The notes beneath the pieces are model-generated. The model did no database searches. It saw only the letters and a list, made by a program, of their open reading frames with translations, and had not been told where the DNA came from. A stretch of DNA of 59,889 nt. Source: Anaerolineae bacterium (GTDB taxonomy: Bacteria; Chloroflexota; Anaerolineae; Aggregatilineales; Ch27). Positions 8,215-16,487 of this stretch are shown piece by piece (position 1 is the stretch's first letter; each line of letters starts with the position of its first letter). A program made the position numbers and the translations under genes. The stretch is taken from contig JABLXG010000014.1 of assembly GCA_013178165.1 (NCBI GenBank), forward strand, positions 1 through 59,889. The letters are read 5' to 3'.

Positions 8215-10515
8215 ATGAAGCGCAGGCTCGGACTCCAGGCGGGATTCTTGCTGCTGATCATGGTGGGAACAGCCCTTGGCTGCAACCTGCCGATCGGTGT
8301 GCCACGCGCCACGCCAACCCTGGCGCCGACACATACGCCGAGCCATACGCCTGTCAGATCGCCCACGCCTGTGCCGTCATTGCCGCCCAGCGCGACGCCA
8401 CTGGCGTTGCTGTACGCGACCCTTACGCCGACTCCATCGGCAACCCCGACTCCTTCTTTCACGGTGACGGCGTCACTCACTGTGACAGCGTCGCCTACGG
8501 AGACGGCGTCACTCACTGTGACGGCGTCGCCTACGGAGACGGCGTCACCCACTGTGACGGCGTCACCCACTGTGACGGCGTCTTCCACCGTCACAGCGTC
8601 GCCTACTGTGACGGTATCCCTGACCGTGACAGCGTCTCCCACGGCTACCCGGACGGCCACCACGACCCGCACGCCAACCGCTACAGCGACAGCCACCGCG
8701 ACCGCTACTGCTACGGCGACACTGCCACCTACGTTGACCGCCACACCATCGCTAACCTGGACGGTGACGGCCACACCCACCGCTTCGCCGACGTCCAGCG
8801 CGACGCCTTCGCTGACCCGGTCGCCGACAGCGACCACCAGGCCTTCTGCTACGCCAACCCGAACACTCCTGCCGACTGTAACCCCGTCACCAAGCGCGAC
8901 GGCGACGCCTCTGCCAACCCGAACTGCCCCGCCTCCGCCAACGGCTTCGTTGACACCAACCGCCCTGCCCACCGCTGCGCCACCGCCAACCCGCACGGCA
9001 ACGGCCAAACCCACCCTGATCTCCTCTCCAACGACTACGCCGTTCCCCACCAAAACTATGCTGCCAAGCCGTACGCCGACAGATACGCCATCTATGGTGC
9101 AGGCGCCAACCCGCACGGCGACTGCGACGCAGGCTGTCTCACCAACGGCATTGTTCACCAAGACAGCGATGCCGACCCTGACACCCACGTTGACGCACAC
9201 ACCTGTCGTTGTGCCTTCAGCAACCGGGAGCGCGACGGCGACCTCAACTTTGCTGCCAACCTCGACCGCGCCACCGACGAACACGGCCATCCCGCTGACG
9301 ATCCAGAGCTTCCCGGTGGCGACTCGCCCGCCGCAGGTGACCCGTGTGCCCGATCTGGGCCTCCCGCCGACGTTCGCCCTGCCGTCGCCATCGCCGACTG
9401 CCATTCCTACACCGACCCCGCGTCCGCCAGTCCTGCCGCCTACACCGCTGCCGATCCCGCCTACGCCCACGTCAGCTGCAACCGCTGTCGCCTTTGCGCT
9501 GCCGGGCGGGATGCTGGCCATGCCGCATGATGTCTTTGTGGTTGATCCGCGCAGTCTGGCGGTGTTGCGCCCGGCGGAGGCTGGCGCTTCGACCCTGGCG
9601 CTGGATTACGGCCCCGGTGGGCAGATCGCGGCGGTTCAGGACGAGGATGCAGCTCATCCTGGCTTCGGCTACACGCTGCGGGTGGGGGCGCAGACGCTGA
9701 TCGGCTCGCCGCTGCCCAGCGCGACCATCCGCTTCACTAGCGTGAAGTGGTCGCCGGATGGCTTGGCGGTGGCCTTTGTGGCGGAAACGCCCGGCGCACG
9801 CCGTGGCGAGCCTGTTGGTGATACACCCAGCGATGGCCTGTGGGTCTGGACACTGCGTCCGGACAGCCAGAATCAGGATACCTACCACGCGCTGGAGAAC
9901 CGTTACGAGTACAACCGGGGCCGCGACCTGGCGCGTATGGTGCGCGACTTCGCGTGGTCTCCGGACGGCCGCCGGTTGCTGGTGAGCCAGGATCGGGCGG
10001 GTGGCTTTAGCGGGCAACTGGTCGTGATCCCGCCGGATCATAAAGCCTGGGCGGAGCCATTTCCAATTCTGCCGTTTGAGAACGGTTCCTGGTCGCTAGA
10101 TGGCCGCTATGTCCTGGTCAGCGGCCTGTACCGGGATATCGGGGCGGCGGCGCTTGGCTGGGCTGACCCCGAAAGCGGGGCGCTGGACGTATTGTTGGAT
10201 GGCCGGGCCCAGGGCCTGTGGATACAGGATGCGGTTCAGTTACCGGATGGCCGGATCGCCTTCTTTGGCGGGCCTTCGGCGGGCGGCGCGGAAAGACCGC
10301 CGCAGGTCAACCTCTATGTCTACAGCGGTGGGCAGGAACCGCGTGCAGTGGTGGGAGCGGGCGGCGGACCGGCACTGAACGTGATCTGGAACGCGGCGCG
10401 GTCGGCGGCGATCGTCCGTCTGGCTGATGGCCGGACGCTGATCATGAGCGTCAATGGAATGGTACAGGACATCAGCGCCAACGTGGGGACGGGTAGCGTG
10501 GTCTGGGGGGAATAG
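8215..10515 (+). CDS. Lipoprotein with a long Thr/Pro-rich stalk and a C-terminal beta-propeller
   Basis: 766 residues. The signal peptide ends in a lipobox (GTALGC, Cys23), so the protein should be lipid-anchored outside the membrane. Residues about 32-425 are almost entirely Thr, Pro, Ala and Ser in TPTAT-like repeats, a probable extended, possibly O-glycosylated stalk. Residues about 430-766 form a WD40/PD40-like propeller with recurring blades such as VKWSPDGLAVAFV and FAWSPDGRRLLVSQ. The ligand is unknown. Part of the stalk is encoded by a DNA minisatellite (8467-8646). The nearest functional context is the downstream Ser/Thr kinase, on the same strand but with its own likely promoter. 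Confidence 0.85.
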   Translation: MKRRLGLQAGFLLLIMVGTALGCNLPIGVPRATPTLAPTHTPSHTPVRSPTPVPSLPPSATPLALLYATLTPTPSATPTPSFTVTASLTVTASPTETASLTVTASPTETASPTVTASPTVTASSTVTASPTVTVSLTVTASPTATRTATTTRTPTATATATATATATATLPPTLTATPSLTWTVTATPTASPTSSATPSLTRSPTATTRPSATPTRTLLPTVTPSPSATATPLPTRTAPPPPTASLTPTALPTAAPPPTRTATAKPTLISSPTTTPFPTKTMLPSRTPTDTPSMVQAPTRTATATQAVSPTALFTKTAMPTLTPTLTHTPVVVPSATGSATATSTLLPTSTAPPTNTAIPLTIQSFPVATRPPQVTRVPDLGLPPTFALPSPSPTAIPTPTPRPPVLPPTPLPIPPTPTSAATAVAFALPGGMLAMPHDVFVVDPRSLAVLRPAEAGASTLALDYGPGGQIAAVQDEDAAHPGFGYTLRVGAQTLIGSPLPSATIRFTSVKWSPDGLAVAFVAETPGARRGEPVGDTPSDGLWVWTLRPDSQNQDTYHALENRYEYNRGRDLARMVRDFAWSPDGRRLLVSQDRAGGFSGQLVVIPPDHKAWAEPFPILPFENGSWSLDGRYVLVSGLYRDIGAAALGWADPESGALDVLLDGRAQGLWIQDAVQLPDGRIAFFGGPSAGGAERPPQVNLYVYSGGQEPRAVVGAGGGPALNVIWNAARSAAIVRLADGRTLIMSVNGMVQDISANVGTGSVVWGE
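8467..8646 (+). repeat. 18-bp coding minisatellite, about 10 units
   Basis: Ten consecutive imperfect 18-base units, such as ACGGCGTCACTCACTGTG and ACAGCGTCGCCTACGGAG, encode a six-residue Thr/Ser/Ala/Val repeat inside the lipoprotein stalk. Several units are identical. The multiple-of-three period means copy-number change would alter stalk length without breaking the frame. Confidence 0.85.
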
Positions 10516-10534
10516 GCGCTGCCCGGACATGGTT

Positions 10535-10561
10535 TTGACTTCTGCACTTGCCGCGTACAAT
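10535..10561 (+). promoter_or_regulatory. Possible promoter of the Ser/Thr kinase gene
   Basis: TTGACT (10535-10540) and TACAAT (10556-10561) are separated by 15 bases, just downstream of the lipoprotein stop and 40 bases before the kinase ATG. The spacing is shorter than ideal. Confidence 0.45.
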
Positions 10562-10601
10562 ACAGGCGTTGGAGTTAGCCAGGACTGGCGGAGCGTGCCA
10601 C

Positions 10602-12170
10602 ATGTTGCAGCCGGGTGATGTGCTGGGCGGGTATGAGATTGTCGAGCAGCTGGGTGCAGGCGGGATGGCGACCGTTTACCGGGCTTATCAGCCGCGCCTG
10701 GATCGCTATGTAGCGATCAAGGTTATGCACCAGACACTTTCCGCCGAGGAAAACTTCCTGGCGCGTTTCCAGCGGGAGGCGCGCATCATCGCCCGCCTAG
10801 ATCACCCGCATATCGTCCCGGTCTACGATTTCGACGACCATGATGGCTCCCCCTACCTGGTCATGAAGTATGTGGAAGGGGAGACGCTGGAAGATCGGCT
10901 GCGGCGGGGGCCGCTCCCGCTCCCCGAAGTCGTGCGGATCATGACGGCTGTGGCTGACGCGCTGACCTATGCCCATGAACACGGCGTGCTGCACCGCGAC
11001 GTCAAGCCCGCTAACATTCTGATCGACGCCCGCGGCACCCCTTACCTGACTGATTTTGGATTGGCCCGGCTGGCCGCCGGGGGATCGTCCACCCTAAGCC
11101 AGGGTACGATCATCGGCACGCCGCACTATATCTCGCCGGAGCAGGCGCTGGGTCAGGCCGAACTGGATGCGCGGACGGATGTCTATTCGCTGGGGGTGGT
11201 GCTGTACGAACTGGTGGTGGGGCGCGTGCCGTTCCCCGGCGATACGCCGTTTTCCGTGGTACATGACCACATCTACGCCCCGCTGCCCACGCCGCGTGAA
11301 GTCAACCCTTCGGTATCGCCGGCGGTGGAAGCCGTCCTCATCCGGGCGCTGGCCAAGAAGCCTGACGACCGTTACCCGACGCCCAACGCGCTGCTGGAGG
11401 CTTTCCGCGCTGCGCTGGGCGAGTCCCCGTCAGCGCCGGGCGCCGGACAGCAGCCCTCTGCTGCTCAACGCACAAAGCGCTCGCCCGGCCCCGGCTTTGC
11501 TGAGACGCTGCCGCCGGTCCCGCCCCCGCCTGCACGACGGCCCTCGCCGCCCCGGCGCTTTCTGGATGATGATGAGCCTGATCTGGACGATCTTGGCGAC
11601 ATCATCGAGGAGAAGGTTGAGGCTTGGGCGGAATCGATCGAGGACTGGGCGGAACAGCTCGGGGAGCGGATCACGGGGAATATGGGATCGCTGGGAGGAG
11701 GTGAAGCAATGCGCGCCCGTCGCCGCCAGCCACTAACTGAAGAGGAAAAGATTCGCCGCCGGGTGGAGAAACGACTCAAGGAACAGGCCGACTTACGGAT
11801 TCACAGCGTGATCTTCCTGATGGTTAACCTGTTGCTGTGGGTCATCTGGTTGCTAGCGGGCGGTGGATTCCCGTGGCCGTTGATCGTCACCCTGGGCTGG
11901 GGGATCGGCATCGTGGCCCATTACATGGATTACCAGCAAAAGTACGGCTCCGGAGCAGAGCGCCGCGAGCGCGAGATTCAGCGCGAGCTGGAACGGGCGC
12001 GGCTGCGGGGCGAACTGCCCGCGGACGATACCGGTCTGCGGCCTGCCAAGCGCAAGAATGAAGACCTGGCCGATTACCCCGTGCGCCTCACGGACGACGG
12101 GGAACTCTCGGCCAGCCTGATCGAAGAGATGGAAGACGAAGACTCTCCCCGGCGGCACGGGCACAGCTAG
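10602..12170 (+). CDS. Ser/Thr protein kinase with C-terminal 2TM domain
   Basis: A Hanks-type kinase of 522 residues. The catalytic domain (about residues 10-270) is complete: GAGGMATVY glycine loop, VAIKVM (Lys40), HRDVKPANIL (Asp133), DFGLAR (Asp151) and SPEQALG. A Pro-rich and acidic linker follows. At about 380-455 a basic helix (IRRRVEKRLKEQ) and two hydrophobic segments match the 2TM family, so the kinase should sit on the cytoplasmic side. No PASTA repeats are present. Start ATG 10602 gives the first residues MLQPGDVLGGYEI, just before the kinase fold; an upstream ATG at 10548 would overlap the likely promoter. It pairs logically with the FHA protein and the PP2C phosphatase elsewhere in the window. 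Confidence 0.93.
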   Translation: MLQPGDVLGGYEIVEQLGAGGMATVYRAYQPRLDRYVAIKVMHQTLSAEENFLARFQREARIIARLDHPHIVPVYDFDDHDGSPYLVMKYVEGETLEDRLRRGPLPLPEVVRIMTAVADALTYAHEHGVLHRDVKPANILIDARGTPYLTDFGLARLAAGGSSTLSQGTIIGTPHYISPEQALGQAELDARTDVYSLGVVLYELVVGRVPFPGDTPFSVVHDHIYAPLPTPREVNPSVSPAVEAVLIRALAKKPDDRYPTPNALLEAFRAALGESPSAPGAGQQPSAAQRTKRSPGPGFAETLPPVPPPPARRPSPPRRFLDDDEPDLDDLGDIIEEKVEAWAESIEDWAEQLGERITGNMGSLGGGEAMRARRRQPLTEEEKIRRRVEKRLKEQADLRIHSVIFLMVNLLLWVIWLLAGGGFPWPLIVTLGWGIGIVAHYMDYQQKYGSGAERREREIQRELERARLRGELPADDTGLRPAKRKNEDLADYPVRLTDDGELSASLIEEMEDEDSPRRHGHS

Positions 12171-12175
12171 GGTAT

Positions 12176-12205
12176 GGCGGGGCGTGGCTGATCTCCACGC
12201 CCGCC
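12176..12205. terminator. Hairpin between convergent genes
   Basis: GGCGGGGCGTGG pairs with CCACGCCCGCC, leaving one bulged G, around a 7-base loop. It lies between the kinase stop and the stop of the small membrane protein. No strong T run, so termination is likely but not certain. Confidence 0.5.
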
Positions 12206-12218
12206 TGGTTTCCTGGCT

Positions 12219-12563
12219 TTACAGCAGCAGCAAAATGCCAAAGACGTACTCCACGGCCAGGCTGATCAGGTTGGAGCGTTCCGTCGAGCGATCGTAGACG
12301 ATCGAGAAGGTGCGTGCGATGCCGATCGCCAGGTACGCCAGGCCGAGCATCCGATAGGTCTCCGGCGTGGCGTAAAGTAGGGGGGCCAGGCCCATCCCGA
12401 TGAACAGCCCGCCGAACACCCCGCGCAGTTCAGAGACGCCGCGTGCGCCGGGCGCTTCCAGCCCGATGAAGCCGGTGATGGCGCGGGGCCGGATCAGTCC
12501 CAGCAGGCCGGTAGCGATGGTGAGCACCGCCGCCGCGATTTTGAGGATATTCAGCAGTGGCAT
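12219..12563 (-). CDS. Small four-TM membrane protein, DUF4345-like
   Basis: 114 residues, mostly hydrophobic, with about four TM segments. It carries RGVSELRGVFGGLFIGMGL in the middle and a C-terminal membrane segment. The pattern matches the DUF4345 family, whose function is unknown. It is the second gene of a minus-strand pair, 26 bases after the class V aminotransferase, and is probably co-transcribed with it. Confidence 0.7.
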   Translation of the reverse strand: MPLLNILKIAAAVLTIATGLLGLIRPRAITGFIGLEAPGARGVSELRGVFGGLFIGMGLAPLLYATPETYRMLGLAYLAIGIARTFSIVYDRSTERSNLISLAVEYVFGILLLL

Positions 12564-12589
12564 AGTTTTCTCTCCTTTTGTGCAGGTTT

Positions 12590-13858
12590 CTACAGGCTGT
12601 CCAGCGCATCAAGCAGGCGGTCGATTTCGTCGTGCGTATTATAGTGCACCAGGCCAACACGCACTGCGCCGCCGCTCCGGGCCAGCCCCAGCCGTTCCAT
12701 CACCGCGACGGCGTAATAATCGCCATCCCAGACGTAGATATTCCGGGCAGCCAGATGCTCGGCGATAGCACGTGGGGTATGCCCGGCCAGGGTGAAGATG
12801 ACTGTCGGCACCCGCTCTGCGAACTGCGCCGGATCGGTGATACCGTAGATGCGGACGCCCGGCAGGCGCATCAACCCGTCGATCAGGTGGGCCACCAGGC
12901 CGCGCTCATAGGCGCTCAGGGCCGCCATTGCCGTCTTGAATTGGAGCCGCCGCCCACTGAGACCTGGAAACTGGCTGCTGTACTCGCCACCGTACGTTGC
13001 GCCGATCTCGGCCAGATAGTCCAGTGCAGCGGCGGTAGCGTGCCAGGTCTCGTAGCTGGGCGTGCCGGTCTCCCAGCGGTAGGGAGGCGTATCCTGGGCC
13101 GGACGTACTTTGTAAGCGGGCAACGCCACCAGCAGATCGTAGCGGCCGTACATCACGCCGATGTGCGGGCCGAAGAACTTGTAGGCGCTGCAGATCAGGA
13201 AGTCACATCCGATGGCCTGCACGTCGATGGGGATGTGCGGTGCGCTCTGCACAGCGTCTACCACATGCAATGCACCGACGCTGTGAGCCAGCCGGGCGAT
13301 CCAGTCGACAGGGTTGATCGTGCCCAGGGCATTAGAGGCGTGGACGGTGGCGACGACCTTCGTCCGGGGTGTGATCGCCGCCTCCAGGCTGGCCATATCC
13401 AGCGTACCGGTTTCCACGTCGAAGTCGGCCCAGCGCAGTGACAGCTGCTGATCGCTGGCAAGGCGCATCCAGGGGGCGATGTTGGCGTCGTGATCCATGC
13501 GTGTGACCACGATCTCGTCGCCGGGCTGCAGGGTTCGGCCAATGGCCCGGCTCAGGGCAAAGTTGAGCGTGGTCATGTTCGGGCCGAAGACGATCTCTTC
13601 CGGGCGGGAAGCGTTCAGAAAGTCGGCAGCAATCTCCCGCGTTGCCATCTGCATCGCATCGCTGCGCTGGCTGGTGGCGAACGCCCCGCCGTGGTTGGCG
13701 TTCATGGTGATGTAATACTCGGCGACGGCGTCGATCACGCGCCGGGGAACCTGCGTCCCGGCGGGGTTGTCAAAGTGAACGGGCAGCGGGCCGCCGGGTG
13801 CGACCGGTCGGTTCAGGGCCGGGAACTGGGCGCGCAGGGCGTTTACGTCAAGCGGCAT
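12590..13858 (-). CDS. Cysteine-desulfurase-like class V aminotransferase
   Basis: 422 residues. It has the class V PLP fold: a substrate-loop HGGAFATSQRSDA, ATVHASNALGTINPV, HVVDAVQSAPH (the PLP-binding Asp) and CSAYKFFGPHIG with the Schiff-base lysine near residue 227. This pattern fits the VC1184-type cysteine desulfurase-like subfamily rather than IscS/NifS: no Fe-S genes are near and no typical active-site cysteine loop is seen. The substrate is therefore unsure. AAGGAG nine bases before ATG 13858 supports this start over the two ATGs just upstream. Confidence 0.82.
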   Translation of the reverse strand: MPLDVNALRAQFPALNRPVAPGGPLPVHFDNPAGTQVPRRVIDAVAEYYITMNANHGGAFATSQRSDAMQMATREIAADFLNASRPEEIVFGPNMTTLNFALSRAIGRTLQPGDEIVVTRMDHDANIAPWMRLASDQQLSLRWADFDVETGTLDMASLEAAITPRTKVVATVHASNALGTINPVDWIARLAHSVGALHVVDAVQSAPHIPIDVQAIGCDFLICSAYKFFGPHIGVMYGRYDLLVALPAYKVRPAQDTPPYRWETGTPSYETWHATAAALDYLAEIGATYGGEYSSQFPGLSGRRLQFKTAMAALSAYERGLVAHLIDGLMRLPGVRIYGITDPAQFAERVPTVIFTLAGHTPRAIAEHLAARNIYVWDGDYYAVAVMERLGLARSGGAVRVGLVHYNTHDEIDRLLDALDSL

Positions 13859-13936
13859 GGGCATCATCTCCTTAGTGTGGCAATCGCATCCTGAACGTTA
13901 ACGGAAAGGGCTTTAGGGAGGTAGTTATCGTCCCAG

Positions 13937-14117
13937 CTAGCTCTTTTGCGGCGAGCGCATTTCATTGGATGGTTCATACTCAAGCAGGTTTAGGGCTGCG
14001 TGACGGATCAAGGCCGTATTTTCAGGGGCATGGTCGCGACGAATATGGCTCCGGTCCTGGTTGAAACTGACGTCAAGTACCCAATGCAGACTGTTCTCAA
14101 TGTGCCAGTTTCTCTTC
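13937..14117 (-). pseudogene. ISAs1-family transposase, C-terminal remnant
   Basis: Translating the minus strand gives NWHIENSLHWVLDVSFNQD followed by RSHIRRDHAPENTALIRHAA and LNLLEYEP, then a stop at 13937-13939. This is the conserved C-terminus of ISAs1 transposases (the N-x-LHWVLDV and HAPEN motifs). The frame is closed by a TGA only a few codons upstream of the conserved part, near 14128, and no start is present, so it is a 60-residue fragment. It adjoins a DUF499 fragment and a broken IS1-like element. Confidence 0.85.
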
Positions 14118-14233
14118 GACAGTCATAGGTCTCTCTCCTTTTTGCTGCTGCTATGATCCATCCGATCTGTTCGAAGAGAAACTTAGTCATACAAATTTTA
14201 TAAACCCTTAATGTTTAGTGTGCAATTGCCGTG

Positions 14234-14266
14234 ACAAGGGCGGGCCATTTAGTAACCCGCCCCTGT
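14234..14266. terminator. Hairpin downstream of the DUF499 remnant
   Basis: GGGCGGG (14238-14244) and CCCGCCC (14256-14262) pair around an 11-base AT-rich loop, with weaker pairing extending outward. It lies just after the stop of the DUF499 fragment on the minus strand and may be that gene's original terminator. No clear T run. Confidence 0.5.
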
Positions 14267-14284
14267 ATACATTGACTCAGGCGA

Positions 14285-14690
14285 TCAGTCGCGCTCGAAG
14301 CCGTAGCCTTTGAACTTCAGTGTCCTGCTGTTCTCGGTGACGGTGCGTATAATAGCTTCGTCAAAGCCGTCGCGCCACCAGGCGCGGATCTCCAGCGACA
14401 CTTCCACCTCACACCCCGTAAGGCTGGTGAGGTGTTGCAGAATCTCATCCACGATCTGATCTACCTGGCTGGTCAGGCGCTGGGCATCTAACTGCACATT
14501 GCCATGATAGCGGGTCTGCAGCAGTTTAGACGGCGATGGTGGCGCAGGCTCCCTGCGCTGTCGATCTCCACAAAATGCACTTCCTTGGAGAAGGGCGGGT
14601 GGTTGTTGCGGGTGCTAAGGCCGTCCTGCACCTCCTGCTCTAAGTAGAAGAGGACACGCAGTTGGTCACCAGGGTGGGTGTCATCGGGGA
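14285..14690 (-). pseudogene. C-terminal remnant of a DUF499-family (phage-defence-associated ATPase) protein
   Basis: The minus strand reads NVQLDAQRLTSQVDQIVDEI, then LQHLTSLTGCEVEVSLEIRA and IRTVTENSRTLKFKGYGFE before a stop. This matches, from memory, the conserved C-terminus of DUF499 proteins, large ATPases found beside DUF1156 methylases in defence islands. The frame continues upstream (PSKLLQTRYHG) but only joins the next conserved-looking stretch (PPFSKEVHFVEIDSAG) if one G is restored near 14555, so a one-base deletion has occurred. The rest of the gene is replaced by the IS1-like element at 14687. The gene is not functional. Confidence 0.65.
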
Positions 14691-15470
14691 GTGGAAAACA
14701 GACAGGACATGGACATAGCCCCAATCACATGCCCTTACTGTCGCCAAACCGACCGCCAGGTCAAGGCCGGGCGGAATGCCTCGGGTAGCCAGCGGTACAA
14801 ATGCCAGCACTGCCAGCGGAAATACACGCCCAACCCCAGCCCGCGTGGCCACAGCGACGAGCTGCACCGCCAGGCCTTGCAGAGTATGTGGATGGGATGA
14901 ATTTTCGGCGCATTGGGCGGACCCAGTTCATCACCCACCGCACGGTGATGAACTGGGTCAACGCCTATGGCACCCGCCTTCCGGAGCGTCCTCCGCAGCC
15001 CAACGACCCGGGTTAGATGAGTTGTTCACCTTTGTCGGGCAGAAAAAAACCGAAGCCTACATCCTGACCCAGGTCGACCGAGCCAGTCGCTGCATTGTCG
15101 GCTGGGCGGTGGCCTCTCCGCGCACGCCCGAAGCCCTGCAAGCCATGCTGGACCGCAGTCCCCAGGCGACACGCTACTACTCCGATGGCTATACGCTCTA
15201 TGAGACCCTGATTTACACCCCCGGCCAGCACGTGGCCGTGGTCGATAAGAGCCAGACCTGTTCGGTAGAGGCTGACAACGCTGAACTGCGCCATTATCTG
15301 GCACGGCTCGCCCGCAAGTCGCGTTGTTTCTCGCGGTGTATTCAGGCACTGCGCACCGCTATCAAGCTCTTTGTGTATGCCTGGAACCGCCGCCAACGCT
15401 ACAAACGCCAGTTCCCAACCCATCCGGCCCATGTCCGAGATTTCATATGCCCTTGAATTTATCCACTCCC
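14687..15470 (+). mobile_element. IS1-like element, copy 1 (degenerate)
   Basis: The ends GGGAGTGG at 14687-14694 and CCACTCCC at 15463-15470 are inverted repeats and match the ends of copy 2 (50085-50885). The flanking 8-mers TGTCATCG and GATCGGGC do not match, so no target duplication is visible, unlike copy 2. That suggests a deletion or rearrangement at this end, which would fit the truncated DUF499 gene next to it. Confidence 0.75.
14709..15456 (+). pseudogene. IS1-family transposase, frameshifted (copy 1)
   Basis: Three frames must be joined. Frame 1 (14709-14900) holds the InsA-type zinc ribbon CPYCRQTDRQVKAG and YKCQHCQRKYTPNP. Frame 2 (to about 15016) holds the helix-turn-helix part VDGMNFRRIGRTQF and TVMNWVNAYG. 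Frame 3 (about 15016-15456) holds the catalytic part: LDELFTFVGQKKTEAY, TQVDRASRCIVGWAV, YYSDGYTLYETLIY and KSQTCSVEADNAELRHYLAR. The A7 run that breaks copy 2 is read straight through here. It is therefore inactive unless supplied in trans. Confidence 0.85.
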
Positions 15471-15500
15471 GATCGGGCGCCCGGGGCGACGCACCTGCTG

Positions 15501-15506
15501 TATAAT
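15501..15506 (+). promoter_or_regulatory. -10 element of the MEMO gene
   Basis: TATAAT about 43 bases before the ATG at 15549 and 30 bases downstream of the right end of IS1-like copy 1. The -35 region therefore falls at the IS boundary; no clear hexamer is visible. Confidence 0.45.
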
Positions 15507-15548
15507 CAGGATAACAGGCTGGTCGATCGGAGACGTGGAGAATACGCT

Positions 15549-16397
15549 ATGGCGGCAACGATCAAAGATGTCAGACCATCCCCTCTGGCCGGAACCTGGT
15601 ACCCCGCTGATGCGCAGGCCCTGCGCCAGATGGTTGATGGATTCCTGGCTCAGGCTAAACCCGCCGCCCCAGAGGGTCGCATCATCGGCCTGCTGGCCCC
15701 ACACGCGGGCCTGCGTTATTCCGGGCCGGTCGCCGGCTATGCCTTCAAGCTGGTGGGCGATCTCCAGCCGGAAGTCGTCGCCATCCTGTGCCCCTATCAC
15801 CGCCCCCCCTATCAGCTTTATGACAGTCCCTTTGCCACCACTGCCCATGACGCCTATGAGACGCCGCTGGGCATCGTGCCTGTGGACCGGAAGACTCTGC
15901 ACACACTGGCAGAAATCGTGCCGCTGGCGGCTGTCCGGGGCGACCAGGAGCATGCCATTGAGATCGAATTACCCTTCCTGCAGCGCGTCCTGCCACACCC
16001 ATTCGCCATCCTGCCGATCATGATCATCCACCAGACGGAAGACCTGATCGAGCAACTGGGTCATGCCCTGGCCCGCGTTCTCAAGGATCGACGTGCGCTG
16101 CTGGTGGCTAGCTCAGACCTGTCTCACTTCTTCCCACAGCAGATGGCTCAGCGGCTCGACCAGGCTACGCTGGCCCATGTGCGCAATTTCGACCCGCGCG
16201 GCGTCCTTCAGGAGGGCGGCCAGCCCGGTGAGGGGGCCTGTGGGCGCGCCGCGATTGCGGCAGTCATGTGGGCAGCCCGCGATCTGGGCGCCGATTCAGC
16301 ATCCATCCTGCACTATGCCACCTCAGGTGACACCGCCGGCGACTACCGACATGTCGTCGGTTATGGGGCAGGAGTCTTCTTTGCGCGGGCTAATTGA
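15549..16397 (+). CDS. MEMO family protein (AmmeMemoRadiSam system protein B-like)
   Basis: 282 residues from ATG 15549, preceded by GGAG. It opens with VRPSPLAGTWYPADAQALRQ and then shows LLAPHAGLRYSGPVAGYAF, DQEHAIEIELPFLQ, LLVASSDLSHF and the glycine-rich C-terminal GYGAGVFFA, all hallmarks of the MEMO1 family. The fold is related to class III extradiol dioxygenases, with conserved His residues (in PHAG and DLSH) at the metal-like site. In many bacteria it sits next to an AMMECR1 protein and a radical SAM enzyme; neither is here, so it is a stand-alone copy with unknown role. Confidence 0.9.
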   Translation: MAATIKDVRPSPLAGTWYPADAQALRQMVDGFLAQAKPAAPEGRIIGLLAPHAGLRYSGPVAGYAFKLVGDLQPEVVAILCPYHRPPYQLYDSPFATTAHDAYETPLGIVPVDRKTLHTLAEIVPLAAVRGDQEHAIEIELPFLQRVLPHPFAILPIMIIHQTEDLIEQLGHALARVLKDRRALLVASSDLSHFFPQQMAQRLDQATLAHVRNFDPRGVLQEGGQPGEGACGRAAIAAVMWAARDLGADSASILHYATSGDTAGDYRHVVGYGAGVFFARAN

Positions 16398-16431
16398 ACG
16401 CTTGTTGATGGCCACATCGCTTGCCGGACGG

Positions 16432-16456
16432 ACGGCCTGCAGGCATGCGAGGCCGT
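16432..16456 (+). terminator. Weak hairpin after the MEMO gene
   Basis: ACGGCCT (16432-16438) pairs with AGGCCGT (16450-16456) around an 11-base loop and is followed by TTT. It lies between the MEMO stop and the PriA start, so it may attenuate read-through. Confidence 0.4.
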
Positions 16457-16487
16457 TTCATGCCGGATATTCTGGTTAGATCGCCGC

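Noticed and set aside
8467-8646. CRISPR-like short repeat array
   Set aside because: The units are contiguous without spacers, have an 18-base coding period and are read in frame as part of the lipoprotein.
8202-9521. 439-codon Val/Gly-rich frame on the minus strand
   Set aside because: Antisense of the Thr/Pro stalk repeats; the apparent repeat protein is only the complement of ACG/CCG-rich codons.
14687-15470. Clean IS1-like insertion with target duplication at copy 1
   Set aside because: The 8-mers outside the two ends differ, so no target duplication can be claimed.
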